Shown here piece by piece: positions 11,858 to 26,021 of a stretch of 64,000 nt of DNA (the stretch's first letter is position 1; the number at the start of each line of letters is the position of its first letter). This stretch comes from Panaeolus papilionaceus (Eukaryota > Basidiomycota > Agaricomycetes > Agaricales): positions 124,001 through 188,000 of the forward strand of contig JADNRZ010000021.1 of the NCBI GenBank assembly GCA_015501605.1, written 5' to 3'. The translations under genes were made by a program, and so were the position numbers. The notes below the pieces were generated by a model. That model worked only from the letters and a program-made list of their open reading frames with translations, had not been told where the DNA came from and did not search any database.

Positions 11858-13947
11858 CTCTCTCTCTCTTTGTCGTCTTCGTCTTTATCGTTGCCGTCGT
11901 CGTTGTGAGCAACGATGACGGATGGTTACGGATAACAGGAAAGGGAGGAAAGGGAGGAGAAAGAAACGAAAGGAAAGAAAGAAAGGAGAGAGTCAGAATG
12001 GGCAACACCCAACTAGGCTAACCCAAGGACGTAAAGCCTGGTGTGATGTGTAAGGGGATGTAAATCGTGCAGGGACAATTAAACAGTGCAGTGTTCAGGG
12101 ACGATCACAAAAAATAAAACCAAAATAAAATAAAACAGAAAGAGGAAACAAAAATGATGGGGTTCGGGAAGGCGCGGCGATCCCTTGGTCTTGGAATTTC
12201 CAATCCTCCAATCCTCGCAGATCAAATCAAATCAAATCAGATGAAAAGAAAGAAAATAAAGACGAAGGAAGCAAGCAAAGAAGGAAGGAAGAATAATGAG
12301 GAGTGCATAAACTGAACAAACGACCCAGGCCCGCCAAGAAAGAAGCAAAGAACGGAGAGCAGGCTATTCGATCATGCAGATCCAAAAATCAGAAAATCAA
12401 AGGCCGAAATTAATGAATATTCGCCAGTCAATTCAACCAACCCCAAAAAGCAACGAAGAAACAAAAAGATAAGAAACATATCCACCCAACCAAAAAAGGA
12501 TACCCAACCCCCGAATTCATCGGAATGCCTTATTGGGGGAAAAACTCCCGACTCGGTGCACCTCCGTCATACCCAGTCCAACCACGAAACCCGTCCCCGC
12601 ACCGCGCCGTCCAACCCAGCGCGCGCCGATTCATTGCAATGAGCCTTGGCCGACGCCGACCCCGCATCTATATCTATCCATCCCTTGCACTTATCAACGC
12701 GAAACCCGGCCGATATAAATAACCCAACCCAACCCAACCCAACTTCACGTAACACCCCTGACCAACTGAATGAATGAATGAATAACCAACCCCGTCTAAA
12801 CATAGCCTTGGGCTGGGGATCTACGGCGACGCCCATCCTTTGGTTGCTTCCACGTCAACACAAGTAAGGAAGGGAAAGGAAGCATGCAAAGAAGAAGGAA
12901 GGAAGCAGGGAATGATAGATAGGACTTTACACATCACCGGTGGACGATCAGTGGGTGCCAATCCATGTCAATGGGTGGGTAGGGAGATGGCAGCACCATA
13001 CCTATACCCCGTACCCTGCACACCCATCAAGCCCGCCGTCTAGCGTACCGAATGCTCGGATGAAAGCACGAATGAATGAATGAAATAGCGCGATCCCCGA
13101 ACCAACTCAACTGAATTGAATGCATCAAATCAGAACAATCCCGTACCAACCGCCATACCCCAAACTGCGACGACGCTCTTCGCCTCGCCCGCCCGCTATA
13201 ATCCAACCACCGACCGACACTCAGGTTTCCGCGCATCAGATGAAATCAAAAATAAGGCATCACATCGCACCCATCCCTATCTCATTCCAACCCAAAAATC
13301 AAGAAATCTCGCAGCAATTCTAATTGCAATCGCCAATCACCGTAACCGCAGCACCGCAGATCAACGCGCACGGGTATCCCGGTGACCCCTCATCTAGGCC
13401 CTCTCACCCAACCTCGGGGTTCGCACCCCTTCGCTTCGTATCCGCAGCACGTGTGAGCGTGAGCATGAGCGAGTGAGACGCGATGCGATGGACGCGTGCG
13501 TATGGGGGTAGAAGAGGAATAGAATAGCTCGAAACGAAACGAAATGGATGCGTGGAGCATTGACAATGAATGGGTGAATGTGAACAGAATGAGGCGAGAG
13601 AAGACCGAAGAGAGAAAGCGTCGATCACCCCGCTTCGATCAACAACGGGATGAGGAACGAAGAACGGAATCAAAACAAAAACAAAGGGAGGTTCAAATAG
13701 GAAAAAGCCATAATCTCAATAATGTCGTGAAATGAAATGAAGATGAAGAATACGAGCAGAAACGAAGAAGATGGTGAAAACAAAAGCAAAAAGAAAAGGA
13801 ATCAACGACTCAGGACCCAGACTCCAACGAAAAGACTCATACGACCCCCCGATCCTCTTCCTCCTCGTCAAACACCACCTCCTCAAATACCCAAACCCCA
13901 AAGCACAACGAAAGAACAACCACAAAAACAACGAACGAAAAACTCAC
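11858..13947. promoter_or_regulatory. 5' leader and upstream region of the zinc-finger gene, microsatellite-rich
   Basis: There is no supported coding sequence. The first 150 bases are a GA/AAG purine-rich leader just before the ATG at 11857. Beyond it lie short tandem repeats: AAATC (about 12223-12240), AACCC (12721-12742), and GAAT runs (12767-12784 and 13070-13084). If the candidate exon at 13948-14155 is real, this stretch would be one intron of about 2.1 kb, ending within the GA run directly before the ATG. Confidence 0.4.
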
Positions 13948-14155
13948 CAGGATACATATCCTGAATACTCGGCAAACTCGCAGGCGACCACGTCATCGAG
14001 CGACGCAGCGGGGGCGACACGGATCGCTTCGGTGATCTTGAGCCTGCGTGTATGGCTATAGGTGATCTTGCGTGTATGGCTATGGGTGATCTTGAATGTG
14101 CGACAATGGCAATGGGTGACCCCGAGCCGGAGGGGATGGGTGATGGCGAGGGCAT
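13948..14155 (-). CDS. Candidate upstream coding exon (partial) with 8-residue repeats
   Basis: A minus-strand ATG at 14155 opens a frame encoding Ser-Pro-rich sequence with two to three copies of an octapeptide (SPIAIHAR/SPIAIHAG). It runs into a textbook donor GTGAGT at 13947-13942, leaving phase 1. Two perfect-length 24 bp units (14045-14068 and 14069-14092, one mismatch) encode the repeat. It could be the first exon of the zinc-finger gene: an acceptor in the GA run before 11857 can be chosen in the right phase. It could also be an unrelated short transcript or chance. A TATATA lies about 345 bp upstream, near 14500. Without transcript data this stays tentative. Confidence 0.3.
14045..14092. 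repeat. 24-bp tandem duplication
   Basis: Two adjacent 24-base units differ at one position (A to G). The length is a multiple of three, so the reading frame of the candidate exon is kept and an octapeptide is duplicated. A third, more diverged copy follows. Confidence 0.8.
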
Positions 14156-14597
14156 CGGTTTTGTGTTGGAAGCGTCAAGTCCTCTGTGCTCTGTATGCTC
14201 TGCAGTCTAACTTCTTTCTATCCTGACCCAGTCCTTCTACTAAACTCCTAGCGATGACGATAGCAAATTGAATAGAATACGACGATCTCGTCGTCGACGA
14301 TGGTGGCCGCGGGTGTTATGAGCCTAGTTGTTGATACAGGTATGTGTCGAGATAGGCGTAGCGGCAAGTACTGGTGGTGTGACGAGGGCGGAGAGGTACG
14401 GCAAGGTAACGTGAGGAGCAAAGGTACAACGCGGGGTGTGGAGTATAATATGGAGAACGGAAGGGAAGAAGGAGGATGAGGAGAGGAGGGGACGGGATAT
14501 ATAGGACAGGATAGGGTATGTAATTATTTAAAGAAGAGGAAAAGGGAAATCAACACCCCCGTGGGCAGGTGCCAATTTATAAGATTGTCTGTGTTCG

Positions 14598-14728
14598 TGT
14601 GTGTATCAAGTCAGTCAGTCAGTCACTCGTCAGTCACTCGTCAGACAGACAGTTACCCCGTCAATCAAGGCAGGCAATCCACGGTAAGGAAAGGAAAGGA
14701 AAGAAAGGAAAGAAGCTAAGCTAAGCTA
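14598..14728. repeat. Microsatellite cluster (AGTC, AAGGA, TAAGC)
   Basis: Consecutive short tandem arrays: AGTC units at about 14609-14624, a duplicated CAGTCACTCGT word (14620-14641), AAGGA units at about 14685-14712 and TAAGC units at 14714-14728. Another array, AATGC, lies at about 14885-14910. These fit slippage-prone non-coding DNA upstream of the zinc-finger locus. Confidence 0.75.
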
Positions 14729-17700
14729 GATAACCGGGTTTCACTGGCCATGTATGCACAATATGTATGCACGTAAATCAAAATCTGACGTACACACCTT
14801 GATACCTGCGATGGAATCTCGAATTCGAATGCGAATGCGAAAGTGGAGATGCAGATGGAGATGGAATCAGGATTCGTGGTATCATGTAATGCAATGCAAT
14901 GCAATGTAATACAAGTGACATTAAACTTCCAGCACCAACCTAAGCAGCGCTCTCGGGAATTGCGGCACACAAAGGGGATATTGACACCACCACCCACCCA
15001 CTCTTGACTCACCCACCTCAAGCTCAACCTAGCACTCTCATCACACTCAACAGAGAGCACGAAACAACCAGCCAGATGCCGATCTCACTCCCTCCCCCAC
15101 CACTGCATCACTCTGTAAGTAGCCCGCTTAACCAAGTCTCCTCGCTTGCATCCCATCCGTATCCGACGACCCACGAATCGGAAACGCCGATCTGGATCTT
15201 GAAGTTGAAGTAGAATTGATGGATTCATCGACTGGATGCCGCGTCTGTCCTGGTTATAAATATATAAGTAAGGAGATCAGAGGTGTGTTATGTAATATTA
15301 ACATTAATATGAAATTGAAGGAGGCGTGACAAGACCTAACCTAACTCTGGGAATGCGGTTAACCCTAGTCGTGGGTGACAAGAATATTCCTCATTCATTA
15401 TTGGTATTTATAAATGAGGATTGGTCATTCTAAACCTAACCTAACCCGTGCGTGCTGTAGAGCCGACTCAGAGACGCGAAACACGGTGCCCCTCTCGAAA
15501 AATTTACTAAGCACCTCCACCGCACCCCTTACTTCTGCTGCGCATCCTGGCCACATCTACTAATTAAAACATGCCTCCTTAAGTTTACTCTAGGGACAGC
15601 GAACCGTGTATCATACGCTGCCGGATATCCTCACCCTCACAATTTCAAAGTATGCACATCAAACACCACCCCACTCACAAGCAACTAAATCAAATCCAAT
15701 TCAAACCCGCCATTTCTCGTCACCCCATCATCAGCTCTGATAGCATAACTCACAGCTAGACAGACCGCAGTTCCGCCAAGCTTAACGATAAAACGAGTAG
15801 TAAGCCATGGAAGTACGAGGGACGAACTTTATCTCGGACCTGTCTTGGACGGAAGTGGAAAGTCGGATTCGGAGTCCTTTGTTCTAGGTAGGTAGAGGAA
15901 TAGATAACGTACCTAATCTGACGAGGCTGAAGAGCGCTTGCGGTTGTACCGGGGACGGGGATGATCCATCGACCAGGCTAGTATTCGAACCTCTAAGTAA
16001 GTAAGGATTCGTACGAGGCATATACCTAGCTTTTAATCGCACTATCACTACACCGAACTGAGGGTATAGGAACCTCAAATGCACTCGTCTGGTCTGCATC
16101 CCTCCCATTTCTTTCTCTTACTGACCCTATTTCGAATATGTTACAGTCAATCAATCAACCCGTTCACAGTAACATCTAGTAATTACCTACATCTACAATG
16201 TATTACTTTGGAATCGATGCGAACCTCGGACGTCACTGTGCTCAGAGTCTGTGAATGCTTGCCAAATCAAGAAACCGTTAGCCTGAGCGTCACTGTTATC
16301 CTGATTCAATTCACACACGAAACTCCCTCGAATACCGAGCCCTTGCTGTTGATCCCCCATTAACATACATATCTATGTACACACATTTAGATGTATGTCA
16401 TTGTACTTATTAATATTTTAGTTACGGGCCCGGTTCACCGCTCACCTCACCGATCATCGTGGCTTCTGTGCTTCGAAGGTCTAAGTTGAGTGTCAAACGT
16501 CAACGATCGAAGCTGCATAGCATAGCCTGGGTGGGATGGGATGGGATAGCATTGGGTAATTTCAAACATCCACTACCGTGCCGCATACGACACGCGTACG
16601 CTTCAAACACCGACAACGATCACATGCATGTGCTTCTGCTGTTGAGACCCCATGCGTCATTACACTCAACTATAAACCGTTCACCACTCGATTTTAACGA
16701 AGTTTGAATTACATTGATGCTAAGTAGGCAGTTCCATGGTTCATATGTGCAGGTTCGAGAGAGTGAACGATTATCAATCCCCAATCGAAGTCACGGACGT
16801 GGAGCAACATCATGTTGCAGACCGGTGCTATGCAGTGCCAAACTCCGCTGTTTCGCGTTTGCGTTCAACGCGTTACTTAAATTAGGCTTCTGAGTCGTGT
16901 TACCTCGTTAGTCCTGCTAATCTCGACAACCAGTTTCATACCCTGGCAACATCACAGAGTGCGGTTGTACTCTAACCGTACGGCGTAGATAATTCAACTG
17001 CTCTGCTGTTGTTGGGTGCGGACCGTCTTTGGATCCTAACGGTGATTTGGATGTTAAGATACTTTCTAAATCGAAGCGACACCCCTTGCAAATGGTAGAG
17101 AATTGGACTATAGGTGCGGGTACAATGTATCTGAGAGTGGGCGTTGGTTTTTGTATGAGGATGGGGTTCAGAGATGATCAATTCGGCCAACTCGGCACGC
17201 TGATGGCATCAACGTCCTCTGAAGCCCATGAGGGCTCAGTTTATCGTTCAAGACATAAACGAAGGTAAGGTAGCCGACTGGAATATTCGAGCAACAAAGA
17301 AGGATATACACAGTTTGAATAAAAATCAGTTGTGATATATTCAGTCTCACGATAGCAGCTAAACTTTCAGCCAAACTCATTTCAAGTCGAAAAACATAAT
17401 AACGCTGGCTGTGTGTCCATGTACTTAGACTATCATGTGTCAACTTGTATCTTACTTACCCTATATTTACCTGGTGGGAATATTTCTTCTAAAATTTATT
17501 ATTTATGACTCGTGGCAAGCTTTGCAGACTAACAAAACCTCGAGACGTTGAATTTTCAGAAGCAGGTTTGATGCCGATCAGCGTGCCGAGGTGGCCGATT
17601 GATACAACATGGTGAAAACCCGACATCCGCGCTCAAGGTGCTGCATGTACATTACGAATTGATAAATGGCACCCCCAGAATCCAACTTCCGCACTGTAGG

Positions 17701-20700
17701 TAGCGTTTAATTTAGACACGCGCGCAAGAGAATGGAATTACACATGGCTTATCAATACCATGGATCTCAATGTCACCCCAGACACTCATCCCGCGATTAC
17801 GTATCTCGAGGCCAAGCCGGATTCGGGCTTAAGTTACCATCTACTCTCCTGCTTGATGTACCGTACCTTTTAACGGGTATCTATCTCCATGATCCAGCCA
17901 GATGACCATTAGAAATCACCACAAGAACTTAAGCTAGGCGAATGGGATTCTCGGGCGGGCCCTCAGTACTCAGTCACGGTCGCATAATTGTCCTTTTCCC
18001 TCTTGTACCTATTATTATGATTCCTATAGACTGAATCCAAAGTGTTCAGTGTGCTGACATAGCCTACTTTCAAAGATTGCAGTGCTTAAGAACACCCTGG
18101 AAGTCACATAAAAAGAGCAAGAGGTCCATCACGATGCTACAGATGTTCGCGGGTGTAGTCCCCTCTGATACCCCTCCTTCGTAGGCTCAATAAGGGAGCG
18201 CCAGCCAAGTCCGAGAATCCCATGTTCGACAGATCCTTAGACTTGTAATGAATGATCCTGGACGCAGGACAGGATCAGCTTTTTGTGTCACGTGAGCGTG
18301 CCAGCACTTCACAATCATCGCGCGTCTCGTCTCTCTACTTTTACTATCACCTCTCCGTATGCCCGAGCATCGTTTCGGTGCTCTATTCTTTCATTTATTT
18401 ATTCTTATTTTTATCCCACCCACCATCTCCCTTGTCTATAAGTGCTAGAAGCTATTCTTCCGTGTACTTCTAATTTATCAACTCCAACGCATCGATGATT
18501 TATTCAGATAAGGTAATGGCAGCTTTGCCACTTTATCGTTATCCCTTCAATACTCCCTCCTCGTTGTCATTGTCGTTGTCGGTTGTGTCTCCAATGGCAC
18601 TTGTCAATATCACGACTGCATAGTGAAACGACAAGTAATTTTTTATCCCATCTTCCGCCGTGCGTATTACATTATCTAAACAGATCTGTCTGTCCTTCAG
18701 GTGTTTTCTATTGCTTGATAACGTTATCCAATTTCCGCGCGGTAATTTTCCTGTACTAACACATTACACGATATTTAAAAGGTTGTCCTTGATCTAACAA
18801 GGCTGTATTTAATTTATTTATTTACAATTCTCACCCCTTATTGTATTTATTTTATTTTCTACCATAGCCAAGTTTGACGGACGGTAGGTTAGAGAGCCGA
18901 CTGGACTTGATCTTGGGGGTGCATCCGTCCTCGTCCATCGGCTCTCGCCCCGGCGAAGGGGTTGACTCTTTGGTCACCCCTTCTGCCTCTCCCACATTCA
19001 TACCTACCTCCCTCAACTGGCAAGCGGAGTGAAAAACAAAACGCAAATTTTCATAATTTAACATGGGGGTTACATGGAGCTTCGCTCATTTATGGACAAT
19101 CAACTGCGGTTGCTATAGCATGGAAATCGGAACCGGGATAAGTAACGACCTCACAGTGCTGCGAGTACACCGTATACGAGGTTTGAGCGCCCAACAAGCC
19201 CGAAGATTTTCTTGGAAGTGTCCCAGTAATTATAAATGCCGAAGTGTTCGTGATCAGGGTCGTACATGATATTTTGGCATTCTCGGGGCTTGCATACGAT
19301 TCGACTTTGTATGATGGGGTGTTCGCCCTTGAGCAGTGTGTGACGTGTTAACCTATGATTTGAGTCCTGCACATGATTTACATATTCTGAGTTAGGTGTC
19401 TTTCCGACTCGTATCTCCAGCGCTCCAACGCCAGCAGGTTCACTTAGGTACAGAAGTGCCAAACTCACCGCCCATGAGTTAAGACTAGTGGTAAGGGGGG
19501 TCCGATGAGGAGCGATTGAAATGAAATATTATAAATTATCTGCGGATCGGTATCCAAGTGACACCTGATCAACCACTGCATGAGGTAGGATTAAAGGGTC
19601 GAGTGACTGCACAAGTACCTTGTGTGTACGATCTAAGAATGTGTAAGTACTTAGTAGCCCCCCCGAGTCGGTGTATTCGGATGTTTCATTTGTTCATGTT
19701 CCGCTATATACGCCAGATCTCGGACACCGCTGGTATCGAGTCGGGTGAATTACCCGACACGGAACAGGACTTTGTCATCGTCAACTCTCAAGGTGCATGT
19801 CGGTGGTCGGTCTCTGGGAAAGTAAGCACTGGGCAATCGTATCATTACCTCATTCGAACCCAAGATAGGGGAATATCCAAGTTTGTGGGCACACGCCATT
19901 GTCAACTTCGACAGTACCGGTGCATACATGGTTCCATCGGACACACATCAGGGGCCTGATGTAATGATGGGTGATCCACGAACTGTCAGATCTACCATGC
20001 ACGTGCGGCTAATATAAGTATTCATCCAACTTGTAGTCCTAGACCTATACCTATATGTACAATTTTATATTCATCGGCGGTATTAAGCTCGGGGTAACGC
20101 ACAGCCCTCCCAGGTTGGGCAAAGTAAAGCTCAACAGTTTGCATGCACAGAAATATCGCGATACCAACTAGTCCTTCATCAGAGTCTAGTGGCCACAAAA
20201 GATGTTTTCAGTCACCCACCAACGGCCCCCGACGCGCCACACACGGAATGAAAGCCCAACAAGGGCATGGCAGTCTCACGTCGAGCCCACAGAGAAGGAT
20301 TGAGCCAAGGATGCCCACAGAAAAAGCTTGGAAATTTGAATTTCACCTCAAGCTTTAGCTCGATTCGATAAGGGTAAATTAGCACGGCCTCCAAACCTTT
20401 GTGTGTGCTCGGTGATGTTGCACGCACCGAGGGCGATTCGTATTCTTTGTATCACATGCATTTCATGACCAACATTGTATAGCGTCGGCCATCGGCCGTT
20501 CCATTAGAATTCACTGCAGATTAAACCCAGAACAGCGACAGAAGCGGTTATGAGAGTGGATAGGCTTAATCTTGATGTCTACCTATAAATATGTGCTGTA
20601 AGCACCCTCATTAAGTGAATACGTAGCAGAATATATAGCAGCAGGCTAATCCCGATTTGCACCCCGCAGGCGTTTGTAAAAAGCATGCTCACTCGGCGCT

Positions 20701-23700
20701 CCCCCTGCTGATCGGTAGCACGCCGCTCAAGGCCTCAATTAGAATAACCACCGCATAGCCAACGTCCTGGTGACCACTGTCATTCATACCTTATCGCATC
20801 GCAATAGTACGAAACGCGATGAACATCCGTTTCGGAATCGCATGTATGCCACTCAATAAAGCTACTTGCGGATCCTCAGCGGCAATTCAATAGTCGCCTC
20901 AAGCCAGTTTCATCAGCCAATGAGAAATACTGCCCTGGGTCGCCCCTTTTGGTGGTAGAATTGTGCGTGGTACACTAAAATAGTTTTGAAGCTTATTTGA
21001 CAGCGATATTAATATCACGACTGGATGGATGAGGTAACCTTGTACCCCGAATGTCTGATGGATATATACTGTGTCATCCGTTTGCGTCAGCATTCTGATT
21101 CTAATCATCCCGGATCGGTGGTCTCGTGAGGGAATGCGACCCACGAACACACAGCAATTGGGGTGAATAGACTTGATTTCAATCTTTGGGTTTGGGAGAA
21201 TGACACAAGTGCTATCCACGATTTATCTACATATCGGACCGGATAACAGAGTTCGGCCGACCCATTTAGCCCCGCTGTATTCACGAGCCTTCTTGATTTC
21301 ATAGAACCATGAATAGCGAATACAGTAAGATAAGGATCTAATGGGGAGTCTCCCAGCCAAACTTTACGCGCTGGGTATCACGGTCGATCCTTCCGTCATC
21401 ATCGTATGTCTTCCATTGTACCCGCTCCTCCCCAAAGTTAGCTCTAAACTGAAGTATCGGCGTCCTACAGTACATTTACACCAGCCTCTGATATGATGCA
21501 GGGTATAATTGATTATCCATTCATAGGTCCAGGTTCATGGCCAGTTTACTTATATCTGTTCCTTCTATCCACTTTCACAGGTGCTTTTCCATTCGTGTGC
21601 GAGAACATATTCCATGTATAATTCTCAGCGCACTTAAGAAGACACCGGTCGGGCACATGCTGCGTGCGAGTAGCACTTTAAAATTAGATGTGTGATCAGA
21701 TGTGCAAGGCTTCGGGTTTGTTGGGCAATCCTCGCTTCTTCTTCCAAGTTCCCACATGATCATTCCATAATTGGTCTGAGTGCGGTTACCACGGCGCCTT
21801 ATTGCAGCTCCTAAGTTTTGACTCAATTGACTTCAGATGTTGGCATGTAGCCCGAGAATGGGCGACTGAGCGGTGTACAGATGTCACTGGTGAATGTGTT
21901 TTGCCTTGGATTCATCACACGCAAATGGTTTTGAACATTTAAACTCAGCCTGTGACCACTGATTTGTCGATATACCCCTTGGCCGCATTGAAACGACAGC
22001 ACTTAAGTATATACTGAATCCCTATAGGTATTTGCACCCTGCATTCAAATCCACATGCTGATAGGCTCGCTTTGGGCATCTTGGTAGTTGCGCTGTACTC
22101 CGTTCTAAAAATAGCCTCCGGCGTCTGATCGGTTGGTCGTATGTTCACCGGATTCACTTGAATGAGTTGAGAGTCTCCCATACGCTGGGAGACCAAGATA
22201 AGGTGAAACAAGGCGCAATGGATTGAATTTATAGCAAGTTATTTCCATAGAACACAACTCATATGTCGAGACGATGGAGCCTTGAATTATATATGTAGAT
22301 TCAAACCTTTTCGAGTTAGGGCTTGTGGTCGGAATAGAGCTCCATTTATCCACCACGTTCTTTGCATATTGTTCTGTTGCCTTAATTGCAGTAGCATTTT
22401 AACTATGTAGGATCTATGAATAAATGATGAGAAAACGCGCCCTTGCCCAAGTCGCACCTTCTACTGTCAGGTGTACTTCTCAGCGCTCACTTCATAGCAC
22501 CTGTACATTGCTAAACTCATGGAGGTGCAGTGCTACTATCCAGTGATATATTGAAAGGCTGGAACATGATAAAAAGAAGAATATCAACGACAAATTATAG
22601 AGCATTGACTTTCCACCTTTCAATAGCATCAGTAAATTATCCAGATGTGGCTTTGCTAATATCGCCATACCGCCGTTTTTCTCCTGCCGCTGCAACACCG
22701 ACAAACTCGCAAATCAGCTGTGTCAGTCCGCCTATACTTATAAGCGCGGCTCGACCTCTTGTGTCACATTGCCGGGATTGTCGTGCTGTCGACGACTCCG
22801 AAGTAGGCTGAAGTAATACTCGGGGTTATGGAGCATGCCACGCAATCGGGGGAAACTAAACGTCGAAAATCCTTAGCCCACCAGGATATCCAGTCATCAA
22901 GATGTAACACTGGAGTCTGGCGTAAGTTGGTCAATTACCTAGATTATTTGATATAGATATCGCCCTATGTCAGAACAATCCTGTTATTCGTTTCTACATA
23001 AGGCACGGCGCCACCGTGCTCCACGCTCCGTTTCAATTCATTGCGCTTGTAGTGGGGTTCATTAAGCCTCGGCTCGCACCTCGGGCATGAACTGAGTTGG
23101 CATGGTTTCTCCAAACTTCAGCACGAGGGACTTTGCAAGATTGTAGGCGATCGTGTTTGCACCAACTTGGTTCCTAATTTTATAACTGTATGACGTGTGA
23201 CTGACTTTCGTGTGGTTATAATTAGACAGTGATTCAAACATGATAATAACTGCAACTGTTATGTTTAGAGAGTATAAAGTGCTTCCTCATTCTTTCTACA
23301 TTCGAGCGCGTTGCAAGCGGACCAATGTGTTATCACTATCTCAATCCGATGAAAGTGGTACTGACAAACACTGGGGTTCAACGGGAAGGCTCGCCAGAGC
23401 CGAGATGCGACATTGTCACAAACGTGGTATAGATACTGATGATGAGTCCTCGAAGCAAGCGAGTGTGGACCCTGAAGGCCTCGAAGTAACGAGCAAGGGA
23501 ATGTCAATGACGCCCACACCTGATCATGAGAAGCTTGATATGTTCCGCTTGTATCTGGCTCAGCTGAATAGCCTTCACTTACCGACCTCTAACATATCGT
23601 ACGCTAGATTAGAACCACGGGTACATTATCCTAGTGAGAAGTCTGTTTCCCAACTGGCTCAACAAGCCTATCTCCAGCAATACAGGTGTCAATTTTGATG

Positions 23701-26002
23701 CGGGAATGTTCGCGTCTGACTCAGCTTTCGCTTGGTCGTTCTTTTTAGAACAAAACCTGGTGCTGCGCATATTCGATAATAATCTACATTCAGCATGGCA
23801 ATTCATTAATCATTGTTCATTGTATGTTAATCGTCAAACGATGAATACGACTGAGGCACATCACCACGTTCCACCACGTTCTGCGCCGTCGACTAGTCGC
23901 ATGTCGCAATTTTAAGCCCTCCGACGCGATATCTACGTGAAAACCCTCCGCTTGAACTTGAGAATGATACCTTCACTTGTGATGGTGAACCTGACAAGGC
24001 TACAGAGAAATCATTATGGGTGAAGGTTGCAAACAGGCATTTTTCGTGAAGGGCAATGAAGTCTCCAAAAATATTTTGTAGGTTAGGGTTACGTAGTTGT
24101 ATATAGGGTTAGGGGTCTTGGCTCTGTGATCGAGTCACGCTCATGTATTATATTTATCCAACAATAAACCCATCATTATTTTTACAAATCGAAAAGGGCA
24201 AGGAATTACGGGCGGAGCTTAAAATCTCCAAAATGGGCAACTTGAAATACAACCCTCGTCAAGATTGCAGCATGCAGGCACAGTAATTCTTGGTAAGTGG
24301 CGAACTTGCATAGCGCCGATTTAACTGGACTTATGGCTTCTAAACATATGAAATAATCCTTGGCTGAGGTCTTTCTTCGCATTTGTATTGCACCGGCGCT
24401 CAGCGCCCAGGCGATTTCGCAAATCCGTTGATATACTGATAGGTAGGACTTACCCCTGAGCCTTACTCACCTCCTTGGACGATCACACATCAGCGTCGTT
24501 CGGTTCCATGCTTGAAAATAAGGGTAGACAGGCTTCTTATGAAACATTCCATGGATTATTATGATTTATTCCGTGTTCCTCGGTATCGCAAACTGGTGGC
24601 GGGCACTGATACCAAATGGGTGCGAGTAGATGGGGATTATTATTCACAAGGAGGCCAGTCAGCCATGGAGGGTAGTCAATGGGCTTATACACATGGATTA
24701 CATGTATTATGTGCTACCATGTTTCTCCATCCTCCACCATTACATTCGTCCGACCTCATGCGGATGGAGTTGCTTTTGATTGATGACTGATGTCTCAATC
24801 ACGTCTAATCCTGATGCCGACGTGCCGGTTTATCACTAGGATCTTCGTAAACGCCGAGATGATGTATGAAATAGGAACCATGTGGCTTTACCTAGGCACA
24901 CTAAATCCAGGATTGATGGTTGAAAACCTTCTCAACACCAGTGATTCGAAACCACAGTTAGCTTCTTGGAGCTTGCAAACATGTTGAAATGGCTTTACAT
25001 ACTTCATATTAATGCTTTCGTCATTGAGACGATGGAGCACCTCGACATTTCCTGATGTCAACACTCCCGCACCACTGAAAGATGTCCAACCGTCGAGCAA
25101 CCCTGCTGAGCATCGCCAAGGTAGGGACCCGCTTCGTAAAATTTGCCGACGAAACCTCTACTTATCTGGAAGTGCTCATGGCTCACAAAAGTTTCAGTAT
25201 CTGAGTTGTCAGGTCCAAAGTCGACTCATTAAATGTCGACATAGCCGTCTTTCGAGTTGTTGTAACTTATAGGGGGGTCGCAGCTGATGCTGATGAGTTG
25301 TAAGGGGAATTACGCCTTCAAGACCATCATTGTAGTTGATGGCAATACACATACTAGAAGCTGATGGCTTGAAACGCGTCACCCCAAGGCGCGTAGTGGT
25401 TGCCCTCAACCTGACAAATGGTGCCGTACCAGTCCTCTTAAATCTGACATAGTATTTTGTCAGCATTCAGGTCGAAACAAAAAACCAGTAAGTATTGGTC
25501 GTCTTTTCGCGACTACTCATTATGGTAAGAAATGGTGAACCGTTTCTGACCGAATTAATTTATTAACCTGCATATTAAGTAGGCAAGGCAATGGTTGGTG
25601 CGCATAGTTCATCTCAAATGTGACCAACATGAGTCGCGAATGAATCGCATAATCATTTCCGCACGAGCCCGCCAATACGAATACGAATCAGGGTCTCCCG
25701 AACAGACGTGGTGGCCCCGTCGGTATAGCCAGGCTAACAGCTAACCTGACCGTATCAAGCCGCTGCTCCGCCCGCCTCGCCCGATATTGTCTCTCACTCT
25801 TGTGAGGAGGTCTAGATTGGTCCCTCAATACACACAGCTCTGGTCCATAGCTTCAGTCTACTGTCCATGCTCCAAGACGAGCGTGCGCCGTGAACCCCAA
25901 CAAATAAGCCTATTCCAACGAGGATCGTGGAATCAATTCATTACGGAACCCCAGATGAACGAATTATGGATACGGGTGACTGATGAGAGTTCAACTTACC
26001 CC

Positions 26003-26021
26003 GGGGGGGGGGGGGGGGGGG
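26003..26021 (+). repeat. Homopolymer run of 19 G
   Basis: An uninterrupted run of 19 guanines directly follows CCCC in the middle of the gene desert. Such runs are rare in fungal DNA, can form G-quadruplexes and are prone to length errors in sequencing. No gene is nearby. Confidence 0.95.

Noticed and set aside
15320..15450. CCTAACCTAAC words as a possible internal telomere array
   Set aside because: There are only two short copies at each place, in single-copy surroundings, with no extended TTAGGG array.
15940..16010. Possible tRNA because of a TTCGA-containing stretch
   Set aside because: No cloverleaf could be drawn: acceptor and anticodon arms do not pair on either strand.
23240..23698. 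152-codon frame in the gene desert as a possible gene
   Set aside because: It has no domain, no codon bias like the neighbouring genes and no splice context. A frame of this length is expected occasionally in 17 kb.
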